A stretch of DNA of 64,000 nt from positions 1-64,000 of the forward strand of contig NZ_JAJHJB010000018.1 in the NCBI RefSeq assembly GCF_020819555.1, given 5' to 3'. Position numbers and translations under genes: made by a program. Below are positions 9,357 through 18,680 of the stretch, piece after piece (position 1 is the stretch's first letter; each line of letters starts with the position of its first letter). This DNA is from Pelosinus baikalensis (GTDB lineage Bacteria; Bacillota; Negativicutes; DSM-13327). The notes below the pieces were generated by a model. It did not search any database and had not been told where the DNA came from. It worked only from the letters and a program-made list of their open reading frames with translations.

Positions 9357-9605
9357 AAATAAAAACCTCCCTATCCACAGTAACATATCGTTACAGGGAC
9401 GAGAGGTTTTTCCCGCGGTTCCACCCTGATTGACCATGAGAACATGATCCACCTTAAGTTATAGCAAGTTTTACTCTTCCACACTATCGAGCGCATGCGC
9501 AGAATTTCCTCTTACGGCTTAGGAATGCCTTTCACCCATTACATTGCCAAGCTTACACCATCCCTGACTCGCTAAAAACAATAGGCTACTTTTTTCCTTC
9601 ATTGC
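9357..9605 (-). promoter_or_regulatory. T-box leader of glyQS (tRNA-Gly-responsive)
   Basis: On the minus strand the T-box sequence AGGGTGGAACCGCGGG (complement at 9412-9427) is followed by a long terminator hairpin at about 9361-9411 with a T-run. Upstream is a Stem I region beginning GCGAGTCAGGGATGGTG. The likely specifier is GGC (complement at 9527-9529, in GAAAGGCATTCC), a glycine codon. Uncharged tRNA-Gly would stabilise the antiterminator. The specifier call is by position and is less certain than the T-box itself. Confidence 0.93.
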
Positions 9606-9665
9606 CTTAATTTAGTTAAAATCATAACAAAAGTTATTTATATTGTCAATGGTATATAGTAGCGT

Positions 9666-10124
9666 CTAAAGTCCACTATTTTTATGAAACTCATTTTTTT
9701 CTTCATCAACTGCTGTATCATCATCTGATATTTTTGTCTCTGTAGTACTGCCATCATTGCGCACAACTTCGATACTACACCGTTTAAACATTGCTATTAA
9801 TACTCCTAATGCTGCAATTTGTGGTAACACTACAGCTCCTAGAGCGCCAAGTGTTACAGGAATTTCAACTAAGGTACGTCCTTCACTCTTTATACTAATT
9901 TTATTAACATTGCCTTCGTGGATAAGAGCTTTTACCTTATCAATCACTTCTCCAGATCGTACAGAAAAGCCCTCTGTCCAGTTTATTTCTTTCTTCTCAT
10001 CTAATTCAATTAACGTATCAAGTAAAATTCCTTGATTCCGTTCTAATGCTTCTTTAGCCTCTCGATAGGAAAGCCCTGTACGCCCTCGTATAATATCAAT
10101 TTTTTCTAATGTTATTTCTTCCAT
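9666..10124 (-). CDS. DUF4342 protein with UBA/TS-N-like N-terminus
   Basis: This is a 152-residue protein. Residues ~1-45 (IDIIRGRTGLSYREAKEALE...ILLDTLIEL) resemble a three-helix UBA/TS-N fold. Residues ~60-115 hold a DUF4342-like segment with one hydrophobic stretch (VTLGALGAVVLPQIAALGVLIAMF) that could be a membrane segment. The tail is acidic. AGGAGG precedes the ATG. The function is unknown. It lies between the glyQ T-box and recO. Confidence 0.7.
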   Translation of the reverse strand: MEEITLEKIDIIRGRTGLSYREAKEALERNQGILLDTLIELDEKKEINWTEGFSVRSGEVIDKVKALIHEGNVNKISIKSEGRTLVEIPVTLGALGAVVLPQIAALGVLIAMFKRCSIEVVRNDGSTTETKISDDDTAVDEEKNEFHKNSGL

Positions 10125-10231
10125 GATGAAATCCTCCTAAGAAATATTTTTGTTATTATTTCCAACAGTGATAATCCTTATTCAAAAATTCCATTTTGTT
10201 ACATTGTTGTGGCAACAACTTTTAGCTGCTC

Positions 10232-10984
10232 TCATTTTTCATCTTGCATTACTTCAGCAACTTGTTTTATAAACTTCATAGATTTAAGTGGCTTGTCCAA
10301 ACATTGCGTCAAATACTCTATCAAGATTTTCTCTGTTTGCATTAAAACTGCACCACTTACAGTAAATTCAACCGGATTTTTCCAGTTGACATGTAATAAA
10401 CAATCGATAAAATCAACTATTTTTCCATTCACTTCTGGCAGTTTTCCATGGTCACAATTCGAGCAGATGCAGCCTCCGTTTAAAAAACAAAAATAACTAG
10501 GTAATACTAAGGCTTGTCCACAAATAACACATTGCTTAAAGTCAGGATAATATCCCATAATAAATAGCATTTGCCAAGCCCAAGCTAGGGCTACCATGCG
10601 CGGATTACGCATAGGAAGTATTTTTAGTACTTCTAATAACAAATCAAATACTTGAGGTTCAGGCTGCTTTTCCGGACAAAGTTCTGCTACTAGTTCTGCA
10701 ATAAATGTACCATAAGCCATACAGTTAAAATCCTCTTGTACTTGACGAAAAGAATTTTTCATCTCACATTGTTTCACAGAATCATAGTTTTTCCCTGAAA
10801 CCACCCTTACATCCATATGGGTAAAAAGTTGCATACCACCAGCTAAGGGGCTCTTAGGCCGCCTAGCTCCATTGGCAAAGGCAATAATCTTGCCATGCTC
10901 CCGAGAAAATAAAGTTACCATCTTATCCGCTTCACCCCAATCACGTGCTGCAACTAAGATGGCTTCTGTTTGATATTGTGCCAT
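10232..10984 (-). CDS. recO: DNA repair protein RecO
   Basis: RecO works with RecR to load RecA on SSB-coated single-stranded DNA and to anneal strands. The 250-residue protein has the N-terminal OB-fold (TEAILVAARDWGEADKMVTL) and a four-cysteine zinc site in the C-terminal half (CVICGQ and CICSNC). It sits immediately downstream of yqzL, as in Bacillus. TTGAGGGA precedes the ATG. Confidence 0.95.
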   Translation of the reverse strand: MAQYQTEAILVAARDWGEADKMVTLFSREHGKIIAFANGARRPKSPLAGGMQLFTHMDVRVVSGKNYDSVKQCEMKNSFRQVQEDFNCMAYGTFIAELVAELCPEKQPEPQVFDLLLEVLKILPMRNPRMVALAWAWQMLFIMGYYPDFKQCVICGQALVLPSYFCFLNGGCICSNCDHGKLPEVNGKIVDFIDCLLHVNWKNPVEFTVSGAVLMQTEKILIEYLTQCLDKPLKSMKFIKQVAEVMQDEK

Positions 10985-11094
10985 ATTTCCCTCAATTAAC
11001 CTACTGCTTAAAATATAATTTGAATATGTAAGAGGCGTTCACAATGCATACGCCCCTATTTTGTTTAAATCTATATGATTTTAATTCCAAGAGA

Positions 11095-11226
11095 TTATAA
11101 GCCGATCTTAGTAACTGGTGGTGTTTCAGGTATCACGTTAGATTCAGTGCATGAACGATAGATCAAATATGCTTCAATTTGTCCGGTGCTTTGGAAAACT
11201 TCCCACATTAAATCCCGTAACAACAC
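11095..11226 (-). CDS. yqzL: YqzL family small protein
   Basis: A 43-codon frame begins GTG behind AAAGGA: MLLRDLMWEVFQSTGQIEAY, then LIYRSC and a short polar tail. The LRDLMWEVFxxTGxIEAYLIY pattern matches the YqzL family, a tiny protein of unknown function encoded next to recO in many Firmicutes; it is next to recO here too. GTG at 11226 or the adjacent TTG could be the initiator. Confidence 0.78.
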   Translation of the reverse strand: MLLRDLMWEVFQSTGQIEAYLIYRSCTESNVIPETPPVTKIGL

Positions 11227-11316
11227 TTGACATCATCCTTTCGCACATATTTTTTCGACACGACCTTCCAACTTCCTCGCCTTATAAACCTCCTTTCCAA
11301 GTATCTTCTTTTATAG

Positions 11317-12666
11317 CTAAGCTTCACTCTCATCCGTTTTAGGAAGAGGCAAGGCTTTTACCCGAACTACACGAAAACCATTGACTTGTAGCAGAACAAA
11401 GCTATATTCACCAATTGTTACCTCATCCCCGATTTCAGGACGACGCCCTAATACGCCAAATATATATCCGCCAATGGTATCCTCTTCATGTTCTTCCAAG
11501 CGAATATTTAATAAATCCGCTACATCCTCTAACAGTACTCTGCCATCAAATTCATAGGTATTATCAGGCATACGTTGAATTTCTGGTTGAATCAATTCAT
11601 CGTGCTCATCTTTAATATCACCAACGATTTCTTCAATAATATCTTCCATGGCAACAAGCCCCGCAGTACCGCCGTATTCATCAACCACAACCGCAAGATG
11701 AATACGCTTGCGCCGCATCATCTGTAAGATTTTAGCTACTGACATGCCTTCGGGAATTACCAAGATCTCCCTCATAATCGTTGTTAAATCTTTTTGCTCT
11801 GTATTGCAAAGATCGAAGTCCATTAGATCTCTAAGATGAATCATGCCCATAATATGATCTTTATCTTCTAAACATAATGGAAAACGAGTATGATGCGTTT
11901 CACGGACTACTTTTATGTTTTCTTCGTATGAGTCATCAGCAAATAAACAAACAATATCTTGACGAGGCACCATAACCTCGCGTGCTAAACGATCAGCGAA
12001 ATCAAAAACATTATCTAAAAGATCACTTTCCATTTGGTCTAATACCCCGCCTCGGTGGCTGGCGCTTACAATCATCCTTAATTCTTCTTCCGAATGAGCT
12101 AAGTCAGATTCACTCGTTGGCTTGACACCTAAAAGCTTCAGGAAAAACCAAGCAGTATGATCAAATAGCGTAATCACAGGATAACCAATTTTATGGAATA
12201 TATATAATGGCCATACTACCCAAAGCAGCATGCTTTCCGCTTTTTGAATAGCTAATGACTTCGGAATCAATTCACCGATCACTACATGCAGTAAGGTAAT
12301 AATAGTAAATCCAATAGCGACTGTTATGGTGTGTAATACTAATTGTGATCCTGGTAAATAGGCAAATATTAAAGGCTGTAAAATAGAGGACATGGCAGGT
12401 TCCCCAATCCAACCTAAAGCCAATGAAGCGAGTGTAATCCCCAATTGAATTGCGCTTAGATACGTATCTAAAGAAGATATAATTTTTAATGCTAATTCAG
12501 CTCGTGAATTTCCTTGCTGTACTAGTTCTTCTATACGAGTTTTACGAATCTTCACCAAAGAAAATTCCGCAACTACAAAAAAACCATTTAGTAAAACCAA
12601 TAAAAAAGCTGCCAATAAACTTAGCGAGCTATATAAAGGCGACTCGATAGCGCATCTCTCCCTCAA
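11317..12666 (-). CDS. CNNM/CorC-family transporter-like protein (hemolysin family)
   Basis: This membrane protein has an N-terminal CNNM (DUF21) domain with several membrane segments (LSLLAAFLLVLLNGFFVVAE...), two CBS domains in the middle (about 210-340; MVPRQDIVCLF, HLAVVVDEYGGTAGLV) and a C-terminal CorC_HlyC domain. Family members are linked to Mg2+/Co2+ efflux or resistance. The start is uncertain: TTG at 12666 has no ribosome site, whereas GGGAGAG lies about 9 nt before an ATC at 12648 that would give IESPLYSS. It stands between era and yqzL, an insertion relative to the Bacillus order. Confidence 0.88.
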   Translation of the reverse strand: MRERCAIESPLYSSLSLLAAFLLVLLNGFFVVAEFSLVKIRKTRIEELVQQGNSRAELALKIISSLDTYLSAIQLGITLASLALGWIGEPAMSSILQPLIFAYLPGSQLVLHTITVAIGFTIITLLHVVIGELIPKSLAIQKAESMLLWVVWPLYIFHKIGYPVITLFDHTAWFFLKLLGVKPTSESDLAHSEEELRMIVSASHRGGVLDQMESDLLDNVFDFADRLAREVMVPRQDIVCLFADDSYEENIKVVRETHHTRFPLCLEDKDHIMGMIHLRDLMDFDLCNTEQKDLTTIMREILVIPEGMSVAKILQMMRRKRIHLAVVVDEYGGTAGLVAMEDIIEEIVGDIKDEHDELIQPEIQRMPDNTYEFDGRVLLEDVADLLNIRLEEHEEDTIGGYIFGVLGRRPEIGDEVTIGEYSFVLLQVNGFRVVRVKALPLPKTDESEA

Positions 12667-12891
12667 AATATTACGGTTCGGCAGTGAAAACTAGTCTTAA
12701 TGCTTCCTATGCAACTCTTGCAATATAATTTGCAAAAACAATTTATCTAACTAGAAAACGTTCAATGATTTGTCCCTTAATTTATTATAACCCAATTTGT
12801 CATAATAATATTAACCCCTTCCAACATAAAGACCGATTTCACCTCTCTTTACAAATGATACCATCTTGTAGCATTTCGGTCAATAAAGAAT

Positions 12892-12912
12892 GGCTGTCAC
12901 AATGTGACAGCC
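12892..12912 (-). terminator. hairpin downstream of era
   Basis: GGCTGTCAC and GTGACAGCC arms with a 3-nt loop lie 40 bp past the era stop. The T-run is weak (ATTCTTTATT), so termination is probable but not certain. The rest of 12667-12953 holds no recognisable gene. Confidence 0.6.
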
Positions 12913-12953
12913 ACAGTAAATAATTTACCTAATGAAGTTTTAGCAACCAACTT

Positions 12954-13850
12954 TTACTCATAACCAAAGCTTCGTAAGCTGCCTTCTTTATTACGCCAGT
13001 CTTTTTTCACTTTAACCCATAAATCTAAAAATATTTTTGATCCTAAAAGATTTTCAATATCAATCCGTGCCAGCTTCCCCACTTCTTTTAGCAATTGTCC
13101 TTTAGCACCAATTACAATTCCCTTCTGGGATTCCCGCTCTACATAAACCACAGCCCGGATGTATAAATCTTCATTTGCTCTAGTTGTGATTTCCTCAATA
13201 TCCACAGCAATAGAATGGGGAATTTCATCTCGTGTAGCATGAAGAACTTTCTCACGAATCATCTCGGCAATTACTAAACGTTCCGGTTGATCCGTAATCA
13301 TATCTTCCGGATAATATTGAGGACCAGGCTCTAAATATTTTTTCACCTCTATAATCAAACCATCCAGATTGGTATGTTCCATCGCGGAAATAGGTACCAC
13401 ACCTACAAATTCATAGCAAGCAGAATACTTTTGTATGATTGGCAGCAGTTTGGTTTTCTCGATCTTATCAATTTTATTGACTACCAAAATAACTGGTGTT
13501 TTAACTAGTGATAATAATTCCAGTATGTATCGCTCGCCTCCACCAATATCCTCAGTAGCATCTACAACAAAAAAAATGACGTCTACTTCACGCAGCGTAT
13601 TTTCTGCTGCTTTAAGCATGTATTCGCCCAATTTATGCTTAGGTTTATGTATACCAGGCGTATCAATAAATAAAATTTGTGCATCATCAAGTGTAAGAAC
13701 ACACATAATCTTATTACGCGTTGTCTGAGGTTTATCCGACATAATCACGACTTTTTGTCCAATGAGACTATTAATTAAAGTAGATTTACCAACGTTTGGT
13801 CTGCCAATTACTGAAACAAACCCTGACTTATGATCTTTATTAACTTCCAT
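12954..13850 (-). CDS. era: GTPase Era
   Basis: Era binds the 3' end of 16S rRNA and checks small-subunit assembly. The 298-residue protein has G1 GRPNVGKST, G3 DTPG and G4 NKID, then a C-terminal KH domain (GIVIGAKGQLLKEVGKLAR). The start at 13850 overlaps the end of cdd by 11 bp, with GGAGAAAAG inside cdd, so the two are translationally coupled. Confidence 0.98.
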   Translation of the reverse strand: MEVNKDHKSGFVSVIGRPNVGKSTLINSLIGQKVVIMSDKPQTTRNKIMCVLTLDDAQILFIDTPGIHKPKHKLGEYMLKAAENTLREVDVIFFVVDATEDIGGGERYILELLSLVKTPVILVVNKIDKIEKTKLLPIIQKYSACYEFVGVVPISAMEHTNLDGLIIEVKKYLEPGPQYYPEDMITDQPERLVIAEMIREKVLHATRDEIPHSIAVDIEEITTRANEDLYIRAVVYVERESQKGIVIGAKGQLLKEVGKLARIDIENLLGSKIFLDLWVKVKKDWRNKEGSLRSFGYE

Positions 13851-14244
13851 GATTCTTTTCTCCTGACAAATGTTTTTTTTCGAATGAATAGGGTAATAAC
13901 TCTTCTAGAGTAACAATGTATTCTTCCTCTTGCAAATTACTCATAATCACTTTACTAATACCAAACTCAGACATTACCTGCCTGCAAGCTCCGCAAGGCG
14001 CTACAGGCTTTACCGTATCCGCCACAATAGCAATCGCTGTCAACTCTTGATTTCCTTCAGAAACAGCCTTAAAAATAGCTGTACGTTCTGCACAATTAGA
14101 CAAGCCATAAGAAGCATTTTCAACATTACAGCCCACATATATCTTTCCATTCTTTGTTAATACTGCAGCACCCACTTTAAAGTTTGAATAAGGCACATAA
14201 GCATACTCTCGTCCAGATTTTGCTGCTTGAATTAATTTTTTCAT
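13840..14244 (-). CDS. cdd: cytidine deaminase
   Basis: A zinc-dependent homotetrameric enzyme that converts (deoxy)cytidine to (deoxy)uridine in pyrimidine salvage. The 134-residue protein shows the zinc ligands and catalytic Glu in NCAERTA and PCGACRQ. It lies between dgkA and era as in Bacillus. Confidence 0.97.
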   Translation of the reverse strand: MKKLIQAAKSGREYAYVPYSNFKVGAAVLTKNGKIYVGCNVENASYGLSNCAERTAIFKAVSEGNQELTAIAIVADTVKPVAPCGACRQVMSEFGISKVIMSNLQEEEYIVTLEELLPYSFEKKHLSGEKNHGS

Positions 14245-14261
14245 AATACGCCCCTTTACTT

Positions 14262-14615
14262 TTAAAGTTTTGAAAAAAAGAGCATATACCCAACGACTAA
14301 TGAAAATATAGCGGTTATCAGAACAGCTCCAGCAGCTACATCTTTAGCTATTTTTGCCAGAGGATGAAACTCTGGCGATATCATATTTACCAGAGTTTCC
14401 ACCACCGTATTGATCATCTCTGCTACTAATACACCTTCTACCGTTACTAACAAGATCAGTATTTCATATTTATCTAATGCAAGCCACCAAGACAAAAATC
14501 CTACAGTTAACCCCGCTCCAATGTGAATTTTCATATTACGCTCATGCGTAACGCAATAATAAATCCCCCCAAAAGCACTTTTAACGGAGATTAGCAAACT
14601 TTGCTTCTTTCTCAT
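14262..14615 (-). CDS. dgkA: undecaprenol/diacylglycerol kinase (DgkA family)
   Basis: A small membrane kinase of 117 residues with three hydrophobic helices. The family signature is present: EMINTVVETLVN and the later AKIAKDVAAGAVL. In Gram-positive relatives the substrate is undecaprenol, so it would recycle the cell-wall lipid carrier; this substrate choice is inferred from the family. Its ATG shares one base with the ybeY stop codon. Confidence 0.93.
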   Translation of the reverse strand: MRKKQSLLISVKSAFGGIYYCVTHERNMKIHIGAGLTVGFLSWWLALDKYEILILLVTVEGVLVAEMINTVVETLVNMISPEFHPLAKIAKDVAAGAVLITAIFSLVVGYMLFFSKL

Positions 14616-15082
14616 TATACACGAGTAATGCCTAACAAAAATAAAATATGTTCTTCTTCCTGACGCATTTCTGCTTTTTCATCCTCTGTCATATGGTCAT
14701 ATCCCAATAGATGCAAGATACCATGAGTTGTTAAGTAAGCCAATTCACGCTCTAAACTATGTCCAAATTCCTCCGCCTGCCGCGCTGCGGTTTCAAGAGA
14801 AATAATAATATCACCTAACAAAACCTCTTCTGGCCCATTAACTATTTGAGGCTCTTCTCCTTCATTTAACGCAAAGGATAATACATCAGTAGAGCAGTCT
14901 TTTCCTCGATATTGTCGATTCAACTGATGAATGTAACCATCATCAGCCAAAACAACACTCACCTCTGTATGAGGCTCGATTCCGTAGACTTCAGCAGTTT
15001 TATTTAACACCGATTTCACTATCTGTTCCATTTCCAGCGTTACTATCATCTTTTGCAGAGGACTGCTTATTGCTATTTCCAT
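14615..15082 (-). CDS. ybeY: endoribonuclease YbeY
   Basis: A zinc-dependent RNase acting in 16S rRNA 3'-end maturation and ribosome quality control. The 155-residue protein has the metal signature HGILHLLGYDH. GGAGAGGAG lies upstream of the ATG at 15082. That start makes it overlap the end of pgpH by 83 bp; internal ATGs at 15049 and 15031 would shorten the overlap but have weaker sites. Confidence 0.95.
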   Translation of the reverse strand: MEIAISSPLQKMIVTLEMEQIVKSVLNKTAEVYGIEPHTEVSVVLADDGYIHQLNRQYRGKDCSTDVLSFALNEGEEPQIVNGPEEVLLGDIIISLETAARQAEEFGHSLERELAYLTTHGILHLLGYDHMTEDEKAEMRQEEEHILFLLGITRV

Positions 15083-17183
15083 TCTTTGCTTTTCTCCTCT
15101 CCAACTCTTTCAATGTATCGGGATATTCAATTCGGGTATGAAACATACTGGAAAGAACTCGAATAAATACATCGCCGATTACGTTCAAGTCTTTTAATGT
15201 TACATTGCATTCATCTAATTGTCCATCATGCAAACGTTCACGAATGATTTTACGAACAGTTGCTTCTATTCGATTTTTGTTGGGTTTGCCAATGGAACGT
15301 ACTGCCGCCTCACAAGCATCCGCTAGCATAATAAGAGCTGCTTCTTTACTCTGAGGACGTGGACCTTCATACCGAAAATCCGCCTCAATAATGCATTCAC
15401 TATGCTCATTTTCGGTAGCCCTTTTATAAAAATAGGACACTAACATCGTTCCGTGATGCTGCTGCACAATATCAATAATAATCTGAGGCAATTTATACTC
15501 ACGGCACAAATCAACGCCGTCCTTGATATGTGAGGTTACAATTAGGGTACTTAACGAAGGCGCTATTTTATCATGAGGATTTTCATTCCCTGCTTGGTTT
15601 TCCACAAAAAAGTAAGGTCGTTTAATTTTACCAATATCATGATAATATGCCCCTACGCGCACGGTCACAGGATCTGCATGGACATAACCTGCAGCCGTTT
15701 CTGCTAAATTTCCAACTAAGACACTATGATGGTAACTCCCTGGAGCATCTAAAAGCAGTCGTTGCAACAAAGGATGATTAGGCTGCGCTAAATCCAATAA
15801 CTTTAAGGGCGTAGTGATATTAAAAGCATTTTCTAAATAAGGCAGGAGCCCTGTTGTAATGACAGAAGCTGCAATACCGCTTACAATACCCTGTACTCCT
15901 TGCATGAGAATTTGCGCACTATTTAATTGCTCAATAAAACCTGTGGCACCAATCACTACAAAATTAACGCCAGCAATGATAATTCCTGTTTTTGTCAGGC
16001 TATAGCCATGAGCCATCTTCGATACACTATAAACACCAATCAAGCTTCCAATTAACACTGTTGATACGGCTCGTAAATCATGTTCAACAATAATACCAAA
16101 TAACAGTGCTAAAGCGATACTAATCACTACTCCTAGGCGAGCATCAATCAATATGGCGACGAGGAGAGCTCCAGCAGCAATTGGAGCTGAAAAATCAGAA
16201 TAATAATGAGCAGCCTTACCTAGTAATAAGGTTACCAGCGTAATTAATCCTAATAACACTAAATATAAATCATTTGTATAAATAGGGTAAGCAAACCGAT
16301 ACATGTATCCCAAAATAATAATCATGACAGCTATAACAAAAATGGCAAGTCCAAATATACGCATTTCATTAACATGCCCTTTGGATAAGCCCAATTCTTC
16401 TACAGCGTGAATTTGTTCAGGAGTGACAATATCTCCGCGCCTTACCATTATCTGACCTTTTTTTACCGTTTCCCGTACTGGTTCCATACTGTTTATAGCA
16501 GACTGTTTACGTTTATCTGTTTCACGAACGTTTAAAATAAAATTTGGTTTTAACAGTGCTTGTCCAATTCCAGCTATTACAGACTCAACCCTTTTGTCTA
16601 AACCCATTTCTTCTGTTTCAATTACAATATGCTTCCTGGCAATATCTAAATCATCATCACGAATACCTCTCTGAAAGAATTTACGTAAAATAGATTTAGA
16701 CTGTTCCTCTGCATTGACCATTGATGCCGCGTCAAGGTGAACTAATCCATCAAGAACATTATTAGGCAATGGCAGCGGCAACCCTTGCTGTAATTTTTCC
16801 TTTTTTTGCTCTGCTGAAACTAGCTCTTTATTTCCCACAACCTGCCTTGCCTCGCTAAAAATCGCGCCTATATTTTCTTCGGCTTTAGCGATTGCAGTAA
16901 CATCTAAATCATAGACATTCGCTACACTGGATAATACTTCATCCTCAAATTTTTTCGTCTTAATTACATCTACATATGCGGCCGTCCTTGGTGCTATTAC
17001 ATCACGGTCACTAACTTGTCCTACTTCAAGAGATACTTTATCCGAGACAAAATCGGATGATAAAATAATCATGAACAACAGAAAAAAAGCTACTCCTAAT
17101 ACAAGTCGCCGTGCAATTGGCTTTCCATATATACTTGTAGGCTGAGTAAAAAATTCTCGCAACTTATTATTTAATGATATCAC
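15000..17183 (-). CDS. PgpH-type cyclic-di-AMP phosphodiesterase (7TM-7TMR-HD protein, YqfF)
   Basis: A large membrane protein with an N-terminal membrane helix, an extracytoplasmic 7TMR-HDED region, a seven-helix membrane domain, and a cytosolic HD domain (VGAYYHDIGKIKRPYFF, with HHSVLVGNLAE before it). Family members hydrolyse c-di-AMP to pApA. A GTG at 17183 with GGAG nine bases upstream is my preferred start. ATGs at 17198 and 17210 and a TTG at 17219 have no site. The C-terminal tail is low-complexity (Lys, Ser, Asn) and encoded in the overlap with ybeY. Confidence 0.9.
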   Translation of the reverse strand: MISLNNKLREFFTQPTSIYGKPIARRLVLGVAFFLLFMIILSSDFVSDKVSLEVGQVSDRDVIAPRTAAYVDVIKTKKFEDEVLSSVANVYDLDVTAIAKAEENIGAIFSEARQVVGNKELVSAEQKKEKLQQGLPLPLPNNVLDGLVHLDAASMVNAEEQSKSILRKFFQRGIRDDDLDIARKHIVIETEEMGLDKRVESVIAGIGQALLKPNFILNVRETDKRKQSAINSMEPVRETVKKGQIMVRRGDIVTPEQIHAVEELGLSKGHVNEMRIFGLAIFVIAVMIIILGYMYRFAYPIYTNDLYLVLLGLITLVTLLLGKAAHYYSDFSAPIAAGALLVAILIDARLGVVISIALALLFGIIVEHDLRAVSTVLIGSLIGVYSVSKMAHGYSLTKTGIIIAGVNFVVIGATGFIEQLNSAQILMQGVQGIVSGIAASVITTGLLPYLENAFNITTPLKLLDLAQPNHPLLQRLLLDAPGSYHHSVLVGNLAETAAGYVHADPVTVRVGAYYHDIGKIKRPYFFVENQAGNENPHDKIAPSLSTLIVTSHIKDGVDLCREYKLPQIIIDIVQQHHGTMLVSYFYKRATENEHSECIIEADFRYEGPRPQSKEAALIMLADACEAAVRSIGKPNKNRIEATVRKIIRERLHDGQLDECNVTLKDLNVIGDVFIRVLSSMFHTRIEYPDTLKELERRKAKNGNSNKQSSAKDDSNAGNGTDSEIGVK

Positions 17184-17370
17184 GAATTTCAACTCCATAT
17201 TTAGCAACATGAGATTCAATGTACAACCAGATTTTTGGCAATAAATAACAATAAGAGTTTACCCCATTACCTTAAATCCTATTCTTAACACACTTGTTCT
17301 CGTCATTTTAAGAACTTCCATGTAGATCGCTGTGATCATTCCTATGAGTGAATAAAAGTAATAAAAGAAG

Positions 17371-17423
17371 AAAGGGCTTTCCTAGGCATCTTGTCAGATT
17401 ATAGCAAAATGCAAGCCCTTTTT
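17371..17423 (-). terminator. terminator of yqfCD with an embedded -10 element
   Basis: AAAGGGCTT and AAGCCCTTT arms enclose about 35 nt and are followed by CTTCTTTT on the minus strand, just downstream of yqfD. The loop contains TGCTATAAT (complement at 17398-17406), an extended -10 that could start transcription of pgpH-ybeY-dgkA-cdd-era. Confidence 0.7.
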
Positions 17424-17441
17424 CATATTTTAACTTTATCA

Positions 17442-18680
17442 TCAATTATATTTTGGCGGTGTACTAACCTCATTTTTTATAGTTATACTCGTAAATTCAC
17501 CAATATCTTCAACTGTCTCTACATTTACTTTAACACGAACCAAATTTTTTTCGGGCATTTGTAAGACTTCAATATTCCTTGATAATACATGTGCTGTTTC
17601 AGGAATCAAGGATTGTAATGATGTAAAAGCCCTAGACTTACTTTGTTCTTTCGCTTCCTCTATACCTATTTCAATCCTCTTTTCATCAAGTTCATAATAT
17701 GTACTTATAGTAGATTCGACAATTATATCGTGATTCCTCCACCAAAAAAGCTTTTTCTTAAAGGTATCTACTTCCACCAAATCACCTGGTTTTACTGCAA
17801 CTTTTTTCAATTGGAATTCCTGTTGTCCAACTCTTAAGTCAACACCAATTTCCTGGCGTCCTGTCCTTTCATGAACAGTTGTTAACAATTCAGATTCTCC
17901 ATAACTTTCATACCAAACCCGCGCTTTAATAATACCCTTGGCTCTAATTTTTTGCTGAGGTGGGTTTATCGTAGTAGAATCCACCATCGCTCCCTCATAG
18001 CTAACTCCTTTAATCAGTACATCTCCTTTTTTCACTGTATCACCTTTTTTAACAACACTCTGTCCAGATAAGGCAATAATTTCTGTAATAACGCCATCTT
18101 TTACTGCCACAATATCGGCTGGCTCTTTATCTTGAGGTTTGGAAATTGTTTTCTCCACAATTTCTACGACTGCATGTATACCAGTGAAACGAATTCCGAC
18201 CCAAGCAACCTCCGGCAATGTGATTGCTACTTGATTTTCAATGTTTTTTACAGGAATATCACTTTTAAGCATACCTGGTCTTAACCCATTTTCCGCTATA
18301 AGATTTCTAATTTGCTGAGCAGGTATCGCTTTATTACCTATAATATCGATAAACCAGATGTAAGATACCAAAGTATTAAGTACACATAAAAATAGAATTA
18401 GACCAATTACCATCATTTTACGTTTTTTTATTTTCTTTATCACAAATGGAAATCCATAATACTTTACTACTTTAATGTGATTCTTACTATTACGTACGAT
18501 AGGTCTAATGGAAAAAAAATCTGAAAGACTCATACAAACAAAAAGTCCTTCATTTTTCTTAGTAAGGCCCCATAGAAAGATATTTTTCATTACACACAAA
18601 TTAATAAACTTCTCAGGCATAGACCCACTAACCTTTATTTTAACAGTACCATGAATGTAATGGGACATATTACGTATCAT
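17442..18680 (-). CDS. yqfD: sporulation protein YqfD
   Basis: A 412-residue protein with a short N-terminal cytosolic part, one membrane segment (KMMVIGLILFLCVLNTLVSYIWF) and an extracytoplasmic part with a POTRA-like stretch and DGVITEIIALSGQSVVKKGD. In Bacillus it belongs to the mother-cell (sigma-E) regulon; its exact role is unknown. The start at 18680 follows GGAGG and overlaps yqfC by 11 bp. The frame upstream to 18737 is just yqfC in another phase. Confidence 0.92.
   Translation of the reverse strand: MIRNMSHYIHGTVKIKVSGSMPEKFINLCVMKNIFLWGLTKKNEGLFVCMSLSDFFSIRPIVRNSKNHIKVVKYYGFPFVIKKIKKRKMMVIGLILFLCVLNTLVSYIWFIDIIGNKAIPAQQIRNLIAENGLRPGMLKSDIPVKNIENQVAITLPEVAWVGIRFTGIHAVVEIVEKTISKPQDKEPADIVAVKDGVITEIIALSGQSVVKKGDTVKKGDVLIKGVSYEGAMVDSTTINPPQQKIRAKGIIKARVWYESYGESELLTTVHERTGRQEIGVDLRVGQQEFQLKKVAVKPGDLVEVDTFKKKLFWWRNHDIIVESTISTYYELDEKRIEIGIEEAKEQSKSRAFTSLQSLIPETAHVLSRNIEVLQMPEKNLVRVKVNVETVEDIGEFTSITIKNEVSTPPKYN

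Noticed and set aside
11030..11066. Hairpin between yqzL and recO as a terminator
   Set aside because: The AGGGGCGT/ACGCCTCT arms pair but no T-run follows in the direction of transcription, and yqzL-recO normally form one unit.
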